Assembly: GCF_008312935.1 (NCBI RefSeq)
Contig: NZ_VSZO01000014.1
Span: 62,001 to 126,000, forward strand
DNA length: 64,000 bases
Direction of reading: 5' to 3'
Source: Roseiconus lacunae
GTDB lineage: Bacteria > Planctomycetota > Planctomycetia > Pirellulales > Pirellulaceae
Positions 10,147 through 18,993 of this stretch are shown in pieces. A model generated the notes under the pieces. It was not told where the DNA came from. It worked only from the letters and a program-made list of their open reading frames with translations, and did no database searches. Position 1 is the first letter of the stretch, and the number at the start of each line of letters is the position of its first letter. Made by a program: the position numbers and the translations under genes.

Positions 10147-12795
10147 ATGTTGTTCGCGACGTCGATCACTGGGTTGATCGCGGGGTTAATCGCTGAAATG
10201 AACACCGATTCTAGGCCTTTTTCACGCAACACTCTTCATCTGTTTGTCGCAACACTGGTGCTGTTCAGCGGGATGGCCGCACTGACGCATCAGTTGCTTT
10301 GGACAAGACGTTTAGTTGATCTGTTGGGGGCTAGCACAGAGTCTTCGGCACGCGTCTTTGCGACGTTCTTTCTTGGTTTGTCCTGTGGGTCCGCCCTTGC
10401 CGCGTTTTTGGTCGGTCGGGTCCGCAACCCAATCAGGATCGCCGGCTGGGTGCAGGTTTCCGTGCCCGTTCTTGTCACTCCAATTTTGTTCTTGCCAACG
10501 TTAACCGATTGGATTTGGCCATGGATTGGCGTTTGGTCGACGGACGGTTTTCTGGGACGTGTCGCGAAGACAGCGTTGACGTTAGCGTTTGTTTTTCCGC
10601 CGTCGATGCTGATGGGGATTTCGTTTCCGCTGATCGTTGCGGGAGTGCTTCGCCGTCGTCAACGTTCCGTTGGGCGTTTCGGCATTGTTCTATACGCAGT
10701 GAACACTCTCGGTGGGGCGCTGGGTATCCTTCTGACTGTGGTCTTGACATTGCCCGCTTTGGGTTACTTTTGGACCATGGTTGCGGCCGCAATCGTCGAT
10801 GGATTGGTCGGCGTGATGCTTTTGTGTTTTGGCAGTGCGTTTACTGTTGCGTCACCGACGCCGGTGCAGGATTCGGAATCTCGGTCGGTTTCTGCCCGCG
10901 ATCGACGTCTATTCGCGCGGATGATCTGCTTGGCATTTGTTTCTGGAATGGGAGTGTTAGCTCTCGAAGTTGTTGCCTTCCAAATGTTTCAGTTGGTGGC
11001 GACGATTTCGCTGTTTTCACCGGCGGCCGTTTTGTTCTGTGCGATTACATCCCTCGCTGTCTCCGCCGCGATTTTTGCGAGGTTTGAGAAATTCTTTATT
11101 GGGCAAGCGAGACGAAGGAATATCGCTGTTGTGCTAGCGGTCAGCGGTGTCTTGGTGATCCTTGCGCCCCAGGTATTCATGATGATTTCCCGGCAGTCCA
11201 ATTGGTTCGCTGCCACCAACGGTGTGTTCGATTTCGCGCTCAAGCTAGGCGCGTTGTCTCTGCTGTCGGTAGGGCCGGCTTGGTTGGTTTCGGGGCTGGT
11301 TTTTCCGTTTGCCGTTGCTTGCGCCGGGAAGGACTGTTCGCCCGTCCGCTCTGGTCAGCGATTGGGGGGACTGCTTGCGATCAACGGTTTGGGGGGATTG
11401 GTTGGGGCGGAGGTCGCTTATCAGGTGTTGCTACCGATCTTCGGTGTCTACGGTACGATGACCGTGATCGGGTTAGGATTTGCGACATCGGCACTGATGA
11501 CCAGCCTGCATGGGCAAGAAACCGACCGGATCATTGCGGGGACTTTCGCTTCGATTGCTATCGTTGTCGGTGTGGTGGTCGGTAGAGAAAACGCCAGCCT
11601 ACCGGTATTCAACCCGACACCCGGGGTTCATCTCGTGGATTTTCAATCGGGCCGTCAAGGCACGGTTGCCGTGATCGAAAATGAAAATGGTGACCGTTCG
11701 ATTCTGGTCTCGAATCAATATTTACTGGGAGGCACAGCGGTTCGCTACGACCAAGAGCGGCAAGTGCTGCTTCCCTTGGTGCTTCACAAAAAGCCAACGC
11801 GTGTCGGATGTATCGGATTGGCGACAGGGATCACACCCGGTGCGGCGTTAACGCTTGAGTCCGTCGACGAAGTCACAGCGATCGAGCTTTCTCCCTTGGT
11901 TGCCAAGGCCGCAGAAGCACACTTTAGTGACTTCAATCATCGCGTCTGTTTCGACGCGAGAGCATCCGTCGTGATTGGCGACGGGCGGACCGTGATCGCT
12001 TCCAAAGCAGACTACTTTGATGTCGTGACCGGGGATTTGTTTTTACCGTGGGCTCCCGGGACCGCACGACTGTATAGCAAAGAGCACTTTGCCGCGGTCC
12101 GCCGTTCGCTGCGGCCCGGCGGTATCTTTTGTCAATGGCTGCCAATGTATCAACTGACACACGATCAATTCCAAATGATCGTCGATACTTTTGTCAGCGA
12201 ATTTGGTGACGCCGAACTGTTTGTCAATCATTTTCGCGTTGTCTCGCCTATGCTCGCTCTTGTCGGTGGCAAAGAACCGGGAGGACTGAATTGGAAACAA
12301 GTCAGTCAACGTTGTGATGCATTACGGGTACAAAATGCGATCGCCGACCCGGTCCTTAGGCATCTTCCAGGTATTCAAATGCTCTACCTGGGGAGTTACC
12401 CGGCAACACAATCACGGGGACCGCGTGTGACACTCGCTGATCCGTACCTCGAATATGCGGCCGCGACGGTTCGCCTTTCTGCGAATCCCGCGAGCGAATA
12501 CATTCACTCGGCGAGTTGGGTTCGGTTTTGCCGCGAACGTCTTCGAATCGTGACCGACCAGGTCTCTCCCAACGACGCACAATTGATGGCGTTGGCTAGC
12601 GGCCTGATGGAGCTGGACCATGCACGACGGACCCACAATCGACTCGCCATCCCTATCGAGTTACAGCTTTCGCGGCTGATTCCAAACTGTTTTATGAACG
12701 ATCCGTCAGCCGAGATGAAGCGCTGGCCTGGGCCCGTGATAACGACCGACGCGATGGAGAAGGATTTGGTTGCACCCGATATGCGGTTGCAGTAG
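10147..12795 (+). CDS. Fused polytopic membrane / spermidine-synthase-like protein
   Basis: 882 aa. The N-terminal ~480 residues are strongly hydrophobic, with about a dozen membrane spans that resemble the MFS-like half of fused spermidine synthase proteins (ALTHQLLWTRRLVDLLG and PSMLMGISFPL are typical). Residues ~490-720 form a Rossmann methyltransferase-fold domain with the SAM/dcSAM-type loop IGLATGITPGAAL, an acidic strand end (VTAIELSP) and VIGDGR. True aminopropyltransferase activity is not assured for this fused family; many members have unknown substrates. Start is uncertain: ATG at 10147 or in-frame ATG at 10198 (MNTDSRPF), neither with a clear Shine-Dalgarno. The next gene follows after 110 nt on the same strand, so co-transcription is possible. 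Confidence 0.8.
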   Translation: MLFATSITGLIAGLIAEMNTDSRPFSRNTLHLFVATLVLFSGMAALTHQLLWTRRLVDLLGASTESSARVFATFFLGLSCGSALAAFLVGRVRNPIRIAGWVQVSVPVLVTPILFLPTLTDWIWPWIGVWSTDGFLGRVAKTALTLAFVFPPSMLMGISFPLIVAGVLRRRQRSVGRFGIVLYAVNTLGGALGILLTVVLTLPALGYFWTMVAAAIVDGLVGVMLLCFGSAFTVASPTPVQDSESRSVSARDRRLFARMICLAFVSGMGVLALEVVAFQMFQLVATISLFSPAAVLFCAITSLAVSAAIFARFEKFFIGQARRRNIAVVLAVSGVLVILAPQVFMMISRQSNWFAATNGVFDFALKLGALSLLSVGPAWLVSGLVFPFAVACAGKDCSPVRSGQRLGGLLAINGLGGLVGAEVAYQVLLPIFGVYGTMTVIGLGFATSALMTSLHGQETDRIIAGTFASIAIVVGVVVGRENASLPVFNPTPGVHLVDFQSGRQGTVAVIENENGDRSILVSNQYLLGGTAVRYDQERQVLLPLVLHKKPTRVGCIGLATGITPGAALTLESVDEVTAIELSPLVAKAAEAHFSDFNHRVCFDARASVVIGDGRTVIASKADYFDVVTGDLFLPWAPGTARLYSKEHFAAVRRSLRPGGIFCQWLPMYQLTHDQFQMIVDTFVSEFGDAELFVNHFRVVSPMLALVGGKEPGGLNWKQVSQRCDALRVQNAIADPVLRHLPGIQMLYLGSYPATQSRGPRVTLADPYLEYAAATVRLSANPASEYIHSASWVRFCRERLRIVTDQVSPNDAQLMALASGLMELDHARRTHNRLAIPIELQLSRLIPNCFMNDPSAEMKRWPGPVITTDAMEKDLVAPDMRLQ

Positions 12796-12905
12796 AATTG
12801 CATAAAGGGTGTTTGGGCGATCTGGGACCATCGCTGGTCATCCGGCAGCGGATATCTCCGTTTCGCTTTCTCTCGATTCTGCCTTGCTTGCCAATGTGAC
12901 CGTGA

Positions 12906-14402
12906 ATGATGTCTTGTCAAACCGCCTCCAAAGTTGACGGGGACGAACATTGTGGCGACGGCGTTTCGGTCGGTCGGGATCCCTTCGATGTGACATTGTT
13001 GGGGGAATATGCCAGAAGTTTGCTACTCGGAACGGCAGGGATCACGGCGGTCTTGTGGGCCGCACAGTGGTCGCTGGATTCAGGGGCACTCGGATCCACC
13101 GCTTTCACCATGGTGATTGCGAATCTATTGATCATCGGGGCCGCGGTCGGACAGTGGTTTGCCGGTTTTCCGCGGTTGATCTTATTGGCGGGATTGGCGT
13201 CCTGGGTGACCCTCGAAATGGTAGCCGGGAAAGATTCGGTTTCTTGGTGGCAGCCCGCGTTGATGTTCTCTCCCGCGGTGACGGTGGTATCGCTGATCGT
13301 CCTGATGTATCGCGACTTGATGTTTGCGATCGGGGGGCGTTTAAAGGTGACTTGGCGTGGCAAAACGATCGTCGTGTTTGTTTTGGCGGCAATGATTTAT
13401 ATGATCGTCATCCCCGGGGTCGATGCGGTCGTAGGGGGCCAGCAAGGGAAACCACAATCCTATCGAATCGAGGATTTATCGCTGGCGGAGACGCTCCGGG
13501 TTCGTAGTTCTAAACTGGCTGTCTTTGCGATTTTCGCTTACACCGGTGCTTGCGTAGGAAGCTTTTTGAATGTCGTAGCCGCAAGTGCGCCGAGGGGCGA
13601 ATCGATTGCGTTTCGGTCGTCGGCGTGTCCCCAGTGTGGCACACCGATTCGTCGGATCGACAATCTCCCGATCGTGAGCTACTTGTCGCTCGGCGGTCGC
13701 TGCCGAGACTGTAGTGCCGAGATTCCGATCCGCTACTTCATCACCGAAGCGGTGGGGCTTGTCATCTTCGCGTCCCTCTTTCTGTACGAACTCGTCACCG
13801 GGGCGGCGAACGTTCCTGGATTTCAGCTCTATCATCATGCTGGAATTCTCTGGATCATCCTGTACACCAAATGGCCCGTCGTCGGCATCTATTTTTTTCA
13901 CTGTCTGTTGTTCAGTTGCATCTTGATGCTTGCTTTGACCGAACGGGATCGGCTGAATGCTCCACCATGGTTGGTCGCAACCCTAATCGTTTTATGTCTG
14001 GCAACCGTCGTTGCTTCGCCGACGATGTTGACCGTTTCCATCGCAGATCAGACGCCGTTCCAGGTTTCAGAAACGTTTCCCTCGTGGCTTGATCGTGCCG
14101 CGAACAGTCTGGGCGGCGGTCTATTCGGTTGGGCCTTCGCCCGATTCATCGTCACCATCCGACGACTGCGACTGAAAAGGTCTTCTTCGTTGACACTCGC
14201 ATTCGTACTGCTTGGGATGGCGTTAGGTTGGCAGGCTATCCTTACCATCGCAGTCGTTTGGTTGATCGCGGTGAAACTGCTGGCCTCACAACACGGACGA
14301 AAGGTTCGGCCAAGCTGGTTGACCGCGACCGCACTCTTGTTCGCGATTGCGATGTTGCACCATCCGGTTTGGAGATGGACGGCGAGCACATTGTCGTTCT
14401 AA
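12906..14402 (+). CDS. Prepilin-peptidase-like (A24) membrane protein, probably catalytically inactive
   Basis: 498 aa, polytopic. Residues ~215-300 match the N-terminal domain of type IV prepilin peptidases: GACVGSFLNVV, then two zinc-type pairs CPQC and CRDC, then PIRYFITEAVG. The C-terminal half retains the LGWQA landmark of the family. The catalytic aspartates appear lost. Where LIDxDxxxLPD is expected the sequence reads LTERDRLNAPP. The GxGDxK motif that should precede LGWQA is replaced by hydrophobic residues (SLTLAFVLLGMALGWQ). About 200 extra residues with membrane spans precede the A24 part. It could be a pseudoenzyme or a methylase-only relative. Tandem ATGs at 12906 and 12909. Confidence 0.75.
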   Translation: MMSCQTASKVDGDEHCGDGVSVGRDPFDVTLLGEYARSLLLGTAGITAVLWAAQWSLDSGALGSTAFTMVIANLLIIGAAVGQWFAGFPRLILLAGLASWVTLEMVAGKDSVSWWQPALMFSPAVTVVSLIVLMYRDLMFAIGGRLKVTWRGKTIVVFVLAAMIYMIVIPGVDAVVGGQQGKPQSYRIEDLSLAETLRVRSSKLAVFAIFAYTGACVGSFLNVVAASAPRGESIAFRSSACPQCGTPIRRIDNLPIVSYLSLGGRCRDCSAEIPIRYFITEAVGLVIFASLFLYELVTGAANVPGFQLYHHAGILWIILYTKWPVVGIYFFHCLLFSCILMLALTERDRLNAPPWLVATLIVLCLATVVASPTMLTVSIADQTPFQVSETFPSWLDRAANSLGGGLFGWAFARFIVTIRRLRLKRSSSLTLAFVLLGMALGWQAILTIAVVWLIAVKLLASQHGRKVRPSWLTATALLFAIAMLHHPVWRWTASTLSF

Positions 14403-14625
14403 AAACGAACCAAGACAGAACGTGCGTGGCGCAGAAACATTGGTTCGTGTATCAAAGCCGAAATGTTGTTTGGGTAGGGCAGTTTCACCGCGATACTCTT
14501 TTCTGCCCCGTCGATCGTGCAATTCCTTGGCATCGTCTTCGTCACGAGTCAGGATCGTTTTGCTCCCCTCCATCGGCTTGATCTTTTTGCATTCGGCTTT
14601 GCGAGCCGTGAGCGTGATTGTCTAT

Positions 14626-14679
14626 TGTCGCTCGACTCTCCGAGTCGTTTGCGTTTTCGACTAGGGGAGTCGAACGACA
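14626..14679. repeat. Nested inverted-repeat element with alternative hairpins
   Basis: The outer arms 14626-14641 and 14664-14679 pair over 16 positions with two imperfect pairs. Inside, CGACTC (14633-14638) can pair instead with GAGTCG (14642-14647) around a 3-nt loop, and AGTCG (14643-14647) with CGACT (14658-14662). The three pairings are mutually exclusive. The shape suggests a dispersed planctomycete intergenic repeat or a structured RNA. Copy number cannot be seen here because I noted no second copy in the window. Confidence 0.5.
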
Positions 14680-14680
14680 T

Positions 14681-14763
14681 TTCCTCCCCTTGCCAAGCGA
14701 GATAGGTTCTCGCGATCTCGGCGATGTCTTCTTCGGTCAGCATCCTTGTGGATGCGCCCTACT
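14681..14763 (-). pseudogene. Possible remnant of type I restriction methyltransferase (hsdM)
   Basis: The minus-strand translation from 14743 is MLTEEDIAEIARTYLAWQGE. It closely resembles the conserved HsdM segment recalled as LTDEDIxxIAxTYHAWRG. Just upstream in another frame is GRIHK, matching the residues that normally precede it (xRxHRE), as if one base had been lost or gained. In-frame stops lie immediately upstream, and the similarity ends after about 20 residues. No other part of an RM system is nearby. Based on motif recall only. Confidence 0.4.
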
Positions 14764-14983
14764 ATTTTTCCATGTTCTGGCTGCACGAGAAACGTCAACA
14801 CGGGGCAAAGGCATCAACCTGGCGGGAGGAGAGGGAGATCAAAAAGAAGACCAGTAGTTGCAGTGGGTATGCAAGTGCAGTATTGTGGTGATTACATGGT
14901 GGGCGTTTCTCTTGCCCGCTTGTTGCCTGTTTCTTTTGGCGCAATTTGACTCTTGGTCATATAGGCAAACGACTTCCCATCCA

Positions 14984-16252
14984 ATGATCGCTATGAATTT
15001 ATCTCACCAATTCGATCGTCTTCCGGTCACCGTCTTGTCTGGCTTTCTTGGTGCGGGGAAGACGACGATGTTAAACCATGTTCTGGCCAATCGGAAAGGA
15101 TTGCGGGTTGCCGTGATCGTCAATGACATGAGTGAGATCAATATCGACGCGGCATTGGTTCGAGATGGGGGCGCAAACCTTTCAAGGACCGAGGAACAAT
15201 TGGTCGAGATGAGTAATGGCTGCATTTGTTGTACGCTTCGCGAAGACTTGTTGATCGAGGTTGCGAAGTTGGCCCAGGAAGGCCGGTTCGATTACTTGTT
15301 GATCGAATCAACCGGCATTAGTGAACCGATGCCGGTTGCCGAGACATTTACGTTTGAGGACGAAAACGGGAACAGTCTCTCTCACCTCGCCGAACTGGAT
15401 ACGATGGTCACGGTCGTTGACGCGGGGAGCTTCCTGAAGGACTTTGGATCCTGGGATGATCTCACCGACCGACGGATCGGCCTCAGCGACGAAGATGACC
15501 GAAATATCGTCGATCTGTTGGTCGATCAAGTCGAATTTGCCAACGTCGTGGTGATCAACAAAGTTGACTTGGTCTCTCCATACGATTTGGAACAACTTGA
15601 ACAGATCATTCGGCGATTGAACCCGAACGCCAAACTATTGGTGTCCAAGGAAAGTCGTGTTCCCTTGGAGGAGATTATGGGAACGGGGCGCTACAAGCTG
15701 AGCGAAGCGGAGGCGATGCCAGGTTGGTTGGCAATTCCACGTGGCGAGGAGCAGACCGAAACTGAAGAGTACGGGATCAGTCATTTTGTTTACCGTGCCG
15801 AGCGACCGTTTCACCCGAAGCGGTTGACTGAGATGTTGGACGACGAATTTGATGAGGGCTTGTTCGCCGGAGTACTCCGCAGCAAGGGGTTGATGTGGAT
15901 CGCTTCGAGGAATGATTGGGCGTACGACTGGTCACAAGCCGGTTGCTCAATCCGAATGAATCCGGCCGGCTTTTGGTGGGCAGCGGCACCGAAAGACGAA
16001 TGGCCGGAGGATGACGAATCGATCGCAGAGATCAACGCCAAACTAAATGGACCTCACGGAGATCGTCATCAGGAACTGGTGTTTATTGGTAACGCGATGG
16101 AGCAAGCACGAGTGATCTCAATCCTTGATCGTTGTTTGCTGACCGATGCAGAGTTTGCCGCTGGTCCCAACGTCTGGCAAGGCTACGAAGACCCGTTGCC
16201 ACAAATTGAGATCGAGTCCGAGGGCCAAGGGGCTACCGAGCAGAGTTCGTGA
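14984..16252 (+). CDS. CobW/COG0523-family GTPase, putative metallochaperone
   Basis: 422 aa from ATG 14984, or 419 from 14993; the upstream extension to 14858 is not protein-like. Walker [13 protein letters not shown] sits at the N-terminus. The metal-binding GCICC motif follows ([12 protein letters not shown]), then Walker B-like [11 protein letters not shown] and the guanine-specificity motif NKVD. The C-terminal CobW_C domain includes FHPKRL and [16 protein letters not shown]. The family delivers zinc or other metals to target proteins in the cytoplasm using GTP. The metal is not determined by sequence; for the COG0523 branch with CxCC, zinc is the common choice. The small secreted-protein gene follows 142 nt downstream. 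Confidence 0.9.
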   Translation: MIAMNLSHQFDRLPVTVLSGFLGAGKTTMLNHVLANRKGLRVAVIVNDMSEINIDAALVRDGGANLSRTEEQLVEMSNGCICCTLREDLLIEVAKLAQEGRFDYLLIESTGISEPMPVAETFTFEDENGNSLSHLAELDTMVTVVDAGSFLKDFGSWDDLTDRRIGLSDEDDRNIVDLLVDQVEFANVVVINKVDLVSPYDLEQLEQIIRRLNPNAKLLVSKESRVPLEEIMGTGRYKLSEAEAMPGWLAIPRGEEQTETEEYGISHFVYRAERPFHPKRLTEMLDDEFDEGLFAGVLRSKGLMWIASRNDWAYDWSQAGCSIRMNPAGFWWAAAPKDEWPEDDESIAEINAKLNGPHGDRHQELVFIGNAMEQARVISILDRCLLTDAEFAAGPNVWQGYEDPLPQIEIESEGQGATEQSS

Positions 16253-16394
16253 GAATTGACGGCGGATTTCCGATTGACCGCGAAGCACTCTTGGACAAAA
16301 AAACAAAATCAATCGAACCAGCATTAGTTGCATTCGTATTGCAAGTGTGCGGTTGTCTGATTTGCAGTGTTCACTCAAACATGGAAGAGATCTG

Positions 16395-16904
16395 ATGCGG
16401 TTCTTCGTCATGATACAGGCGGTATTTGCCGCGATCGCTTTGGTCGATTTTTCGCCGGTGGATGCCCAAGAGAAAACGGGCCCGGTCATTGTTGCTTTGG
16501 ATCAGGCGACCGCGGATCTTTGGTGTTCGTATTTTCCAGAGGCGGATTTGCGCGTGGTGGTGCCGAACGATGATCTGGACTATGCGGTTGTCAATGTCCG
16601 TGCACTTTCGGTGTGTGATGCAAGCTACTTGCTCTATCGGCGCGACCAGAATTCTTTGGTGACGCAACTGTTTCGCGAACGAATTGCGAACCAGGGTGTG
16701 TTCTCGGTAGATCTTGTTGAATTCTTTCGGCGTCACGATTTGTCTCCGCGCGATCGTTCACGTTCCGGCGAATGCAATTTCGCTGCCGTGATCGACGCGA
16801 TGAAATTCTTGCCATCGCGGCCGAGCGTCGTTGAGTTCTCGGCGACGTCCGATAGCGAGCACGCAAGAAATGTCTCTCTAACGGTCGGCAAGCAAATGCG
16901 CTGA
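16395..16904 (+). CDS. Small secreted protein of unknown function
   Basis: 169 aa from ATG 16395, preceded by a good purine-rich site (GGAAGAG, 5-nt spacing). The longer frame from 16347 lacks such support. An N-terminal signal peptide (MRFFVMIQAVFAAIALVDFS) ends near PVDAQ. The mature part has alternating beta and alpha character with three cysteines (WCSYF, SVCDA, GECNF). The order, V-x-VP near residue 60, then 'ADLV/DASYL...' and 'GVFSVDLVEFF', is faintly reminiscent of the first half of ZnuA-type metal-binding proteins, but the His ligands are absent. I do not assign a function. It follows the CobW gene on the same strand. Confidence 0.6.
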   Translation: MRFFVMIQAVFAAIALVDFSPVDAQEKTGPVIVALDQATADLWCSYFPEADLRVVVPNDDLDYAVVNVRALSVCDASYLLYRRDQNSLVTQLFRERIANQGVFSVDLVEFFRRHDLSPRDRSRSGECNFAAVIDAMKFLPSRPSVVEFSATSDSEHARNVSLTVGKQMR

Positions 16905-17054
16905 ATCGAGAATGTCGTTTGATGCTCGCAGAGGATGGGCCGTGTACCGATTGACACACGGTTGAAGTGCCTGAGTTTGACTCCGGCGAGGTGGTCGAAG
17001 ACACTGTGGCTTTCCCCAATTTGCAGTGCCCTCCGTTAAACGAGTGAAATCAGT

Positions 17055-18707
17055 ATGCATCAATTGTTAGTCTCGGCACCGGCTTGTCGAGAACGAATCT
17101 GGCATCGGCTTACGTACGGTTTGTTGACGACGAAAGCTGTGGCGATGAGTGGTGCGATGGCGGTGGTGATCGCCATGCTACTTCAGGTGTTCTGGGTGTC
17201 CGCGGCCCACGCCCAGTCATCCGGTCATCCGAACATGATTTTTATTCTCGCCGACGACCAGGGTTTCGGCGACGTGGGGGCATTGAATCCGGAATCAAAA
17301 ATTCCCACTCCGAACATTGATCGAATCGCCGCCGAGGGAATGATCTTTGGCGACGCACACACTTCGTCATCGGTGTGCACGCCGACACGCTACAGCATCC
17401 TGACCGGCCGGTATCACTGGCGAACGCGATTGCAGAAAGGTGTTTTGGGTGGATTCAGTCCGCCGCTGATCGATCGGGAGCAATTGACGATCGCCGGAAT
17501 GTTAAAGCAGCAGGGGTATCGAACCGGGGCGGTCGGTAAGTGGCACCTCGGCTGGAACTGGCCACTGAAAGGTGGCGGACTCGCCGACGATGCGGGTAAC
17601 TTCACCGATGCTTATGAAAAAGGATGGGCGGTCGACTACGAGGCAGAGATCCAAGGCGGGCCGGTTGATCTCGGGTTCGACGAGTTTTTTGGGATCAGTG
17701 CCTCGTTAGATATGCCGCCGTACGTCTATGTCCGCGACCGAGTGCCAACGGAGAAGGCGACGGTCGAGAAAGCATTCCACCGGAAGGGGCCAGCCGGCGA
17801 AAGCTTCGAAGCGGTCGACGTTTTGCCGACGTTCACTCGCGAAGCGGTTCGGTTCATCGACTCCCACGCCAACGGTGACAAGCCCTTCTTCTTGTACTTT
17901 CCCTTGAACGCACCGCACACGCCGATCGTTCCGACGAAACAATGGCGTGGCAAAAGTGGAATCAATGACTACGGTGATTTCACCATGCAGGTTGATGCGA
18001 CGGTCGGCGAAGTGTTGGAAGCACTCGATCGAAACAAGATTACCGAAGAAACATTGATCATCTTCACGACCGACAATGGCTGTTCACCGGCTGCGAAAAT
18101 CGGTCAGTTAGAAGCCGCCGGCCACGACCAAAACTACATTTACCGCGGTCATAAAGCGGACATCTATGACGGCGGCCATCGCGTGCCTTTCATCGTTCGT
18201 TGGCCCGGAAAAGTCAAACCCGGTTCACGAACCGAGCATCTGGTCGGGCAGTTAGATTTTTTCGCGACCGCCGCCGAGATCAGTGGGGCGGACGTGCCAG
18301 GCGATGCCGCGGGCGACAGTGTCTCGTTCCTAAAAACGCTTCTTGGCAAAGCGGGTTCGCCGCCTCGCCGGTCAATCGTTTCGCAATCGATCGGTGGTCA
18401 ATTCGCGATCCGTGACGGTGACTGGAAGCTTTGTCTCTGTCCGGGATCGGGCGGTTGGAGCCAACCGCGGCCGGGGCGGGATGATATGAGCAGCCTTCCG
18501 CCGATGCAGTTGTACGATTTGGGCAGTGACCCGGGAGAATCAAGAAACCTAATCGAACAGCATCCCGAACGCGTGGCAAAAATGACTGCGATGATGCGGG
18601 AAGCGATCGACCAAGGACGGACCACGCCGGGGGAAACGCTCGACAATGACGTCGACATCGTTATGGTCAAGCCGGTTCGAAACGGCAAGCGTCCGCTGAA
18701 GAAATAG
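17055..18707 (+). CDS. Arylsulfatase-type sulfatase (FGly-dependent)
   Basis: 550 aa. Signal peptide around residues 28-53 (VVIAMLLQVFWVSAAHAQ). The sulfatase core starts with NMIFILADDQG, whose Asp pair binds calcium. The formylglycine motif is C-T-P-T-R in SSVCTPTRYSILTGR, so it is the Cys-type needing FGE/anaerobic maturation. GKWHLGW and FTTDNGCSP complete the active-site set. C-terminal YDLGSDPGESRNL is typical of arylsulfatase A-like family members. It hydrolyses sulfate esters, in marine planctomycetes usually from algal polysaccharides; the actual substrate is unknown. The first ~25 residues before the hydrophobic segment are long for a signal peptide, so the true start may be an internal ATG such as MSGAMAVV at 17145. 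Confidence 0.93.
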   Translation: MHQLLVSAPACRERIWHRLTYGLLTTKAVAMSGAMAVVIAMLLQVFWVSAAHAQSSGHPNMIFILADDQGFGDVGALNPESKIPTPNIDRIAAEGMIFGDAHTSSSVCTPTRYSILTGRYHWRTRLQKGVLGGFSPPLIDREQLTIAGMLKQQGYRTGAVGKWHLGWNWPLKGGGLADDAGNFTDAYEKGWAVDYEAEIQGGPVDLGFDEFFGISASLDMPPYVYVRDRVPTEKATVEKAFHRKGPAGESFEAVDVLPTFTREAVRFIDSHANGDKPFFLYFPLNAPHTPIVPTKQWRGKSGINDYGDFTMQVDATVGEVLEALDRNKITEETLIIFTTDNGCSPAAKIGQLEAAGHDQNYIYRGHKADIYDGGHRVPFIVRWPGKVKPGSRTEHLVGQLDFFATAAEISGADVPGDAAGDSVSFLKTLLGKAGSPPRRSIVSQSIGGQFAIRDGDWKLCLCPGSGGWSQPRPGRDDMSSLPPMQLYDLGSDPGESRNLIEQHPERVAKMTAMMREAIDQGRTTPGETLDNDVDIVMVKPVRNGKRPLKK

Positions 18708-18709
18708 GG

Positions 18710-18979
18710 CTATCTGCCAAGATAGGCGTCGATCTGCTCCGCCTTGCGGAGCAGGTAGGGAATGTGCTGCTCGGTTGTCTTGACCATCCGTCCGAGTTGC
18801 CGCATTTGTTCGCTGAATTCGCCAGCGAACTTACGTTGTTGTTCGTCACGCCAGGTTTGTTCGAGTTGATTCATCTGGGTCCCCAGGGCGGTCGAACGCT
18901 CTTTCAACTCTTCGACAAATCGGTGCAGGTGGGACGCAAATTGACGCAACTGTTCGGGGTCGACGACGGCTTGGCTCAT
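18710..18979 (-). CDS. WXG100-like small helical protein
   Basis: 89 aa, two predicted long helices with a turn at QTWRDEQQRKF near the middle. The position and spacing resemble the W-x-G hairpin of WXG100/ESAT-6 proteins, but here it is W-R-D. Start 18979 is supported by AGGA 8 nt upstream; the longer open frame back to 19219 overlaps the TPR gene and is a shadow. The gene follows the TPR gene with a 14-nt gap, so the two form an operon. A role as a secreted or chaperoned partner is an inference; no type VII ATPase is nearby. Confidence 0.75.
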   Translation of the reverse strand: MSQAVVDPEQLRQFASHLHRFVEELKERSTALGTQMNQLEQTWRDEQQRKFAGEFSEQMRQLGRMVKTTEQHIPYLLRKAEQIDAYLGR

Positions 18980-18993
18980 CGGAGTTCCTGTGG

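Larger units (their letters stand above)
14403..14983. other. Intergenic stretch with repeat element and gene scrap
   Basis: About 580 bp without a convincing complete gene. It holds the nested inverted-repeat element at 14626-14679 and, on the minus strand, a short segment that reads like a decayed piece of a type I restriction methyltransferase gene (14681-14763). An in-phase extension of the downstream CobW frame back to 14858 does not look like protein. The rest shows nothing I can name. Confidence 0.5.

Noticed and set aside
14286-14573. Minus-strand 95-codon frame next to the repeat element
   Set aside because: It overlaps the end of the prepilin-peptidase-like gene, is Arg-rich and has no motif.
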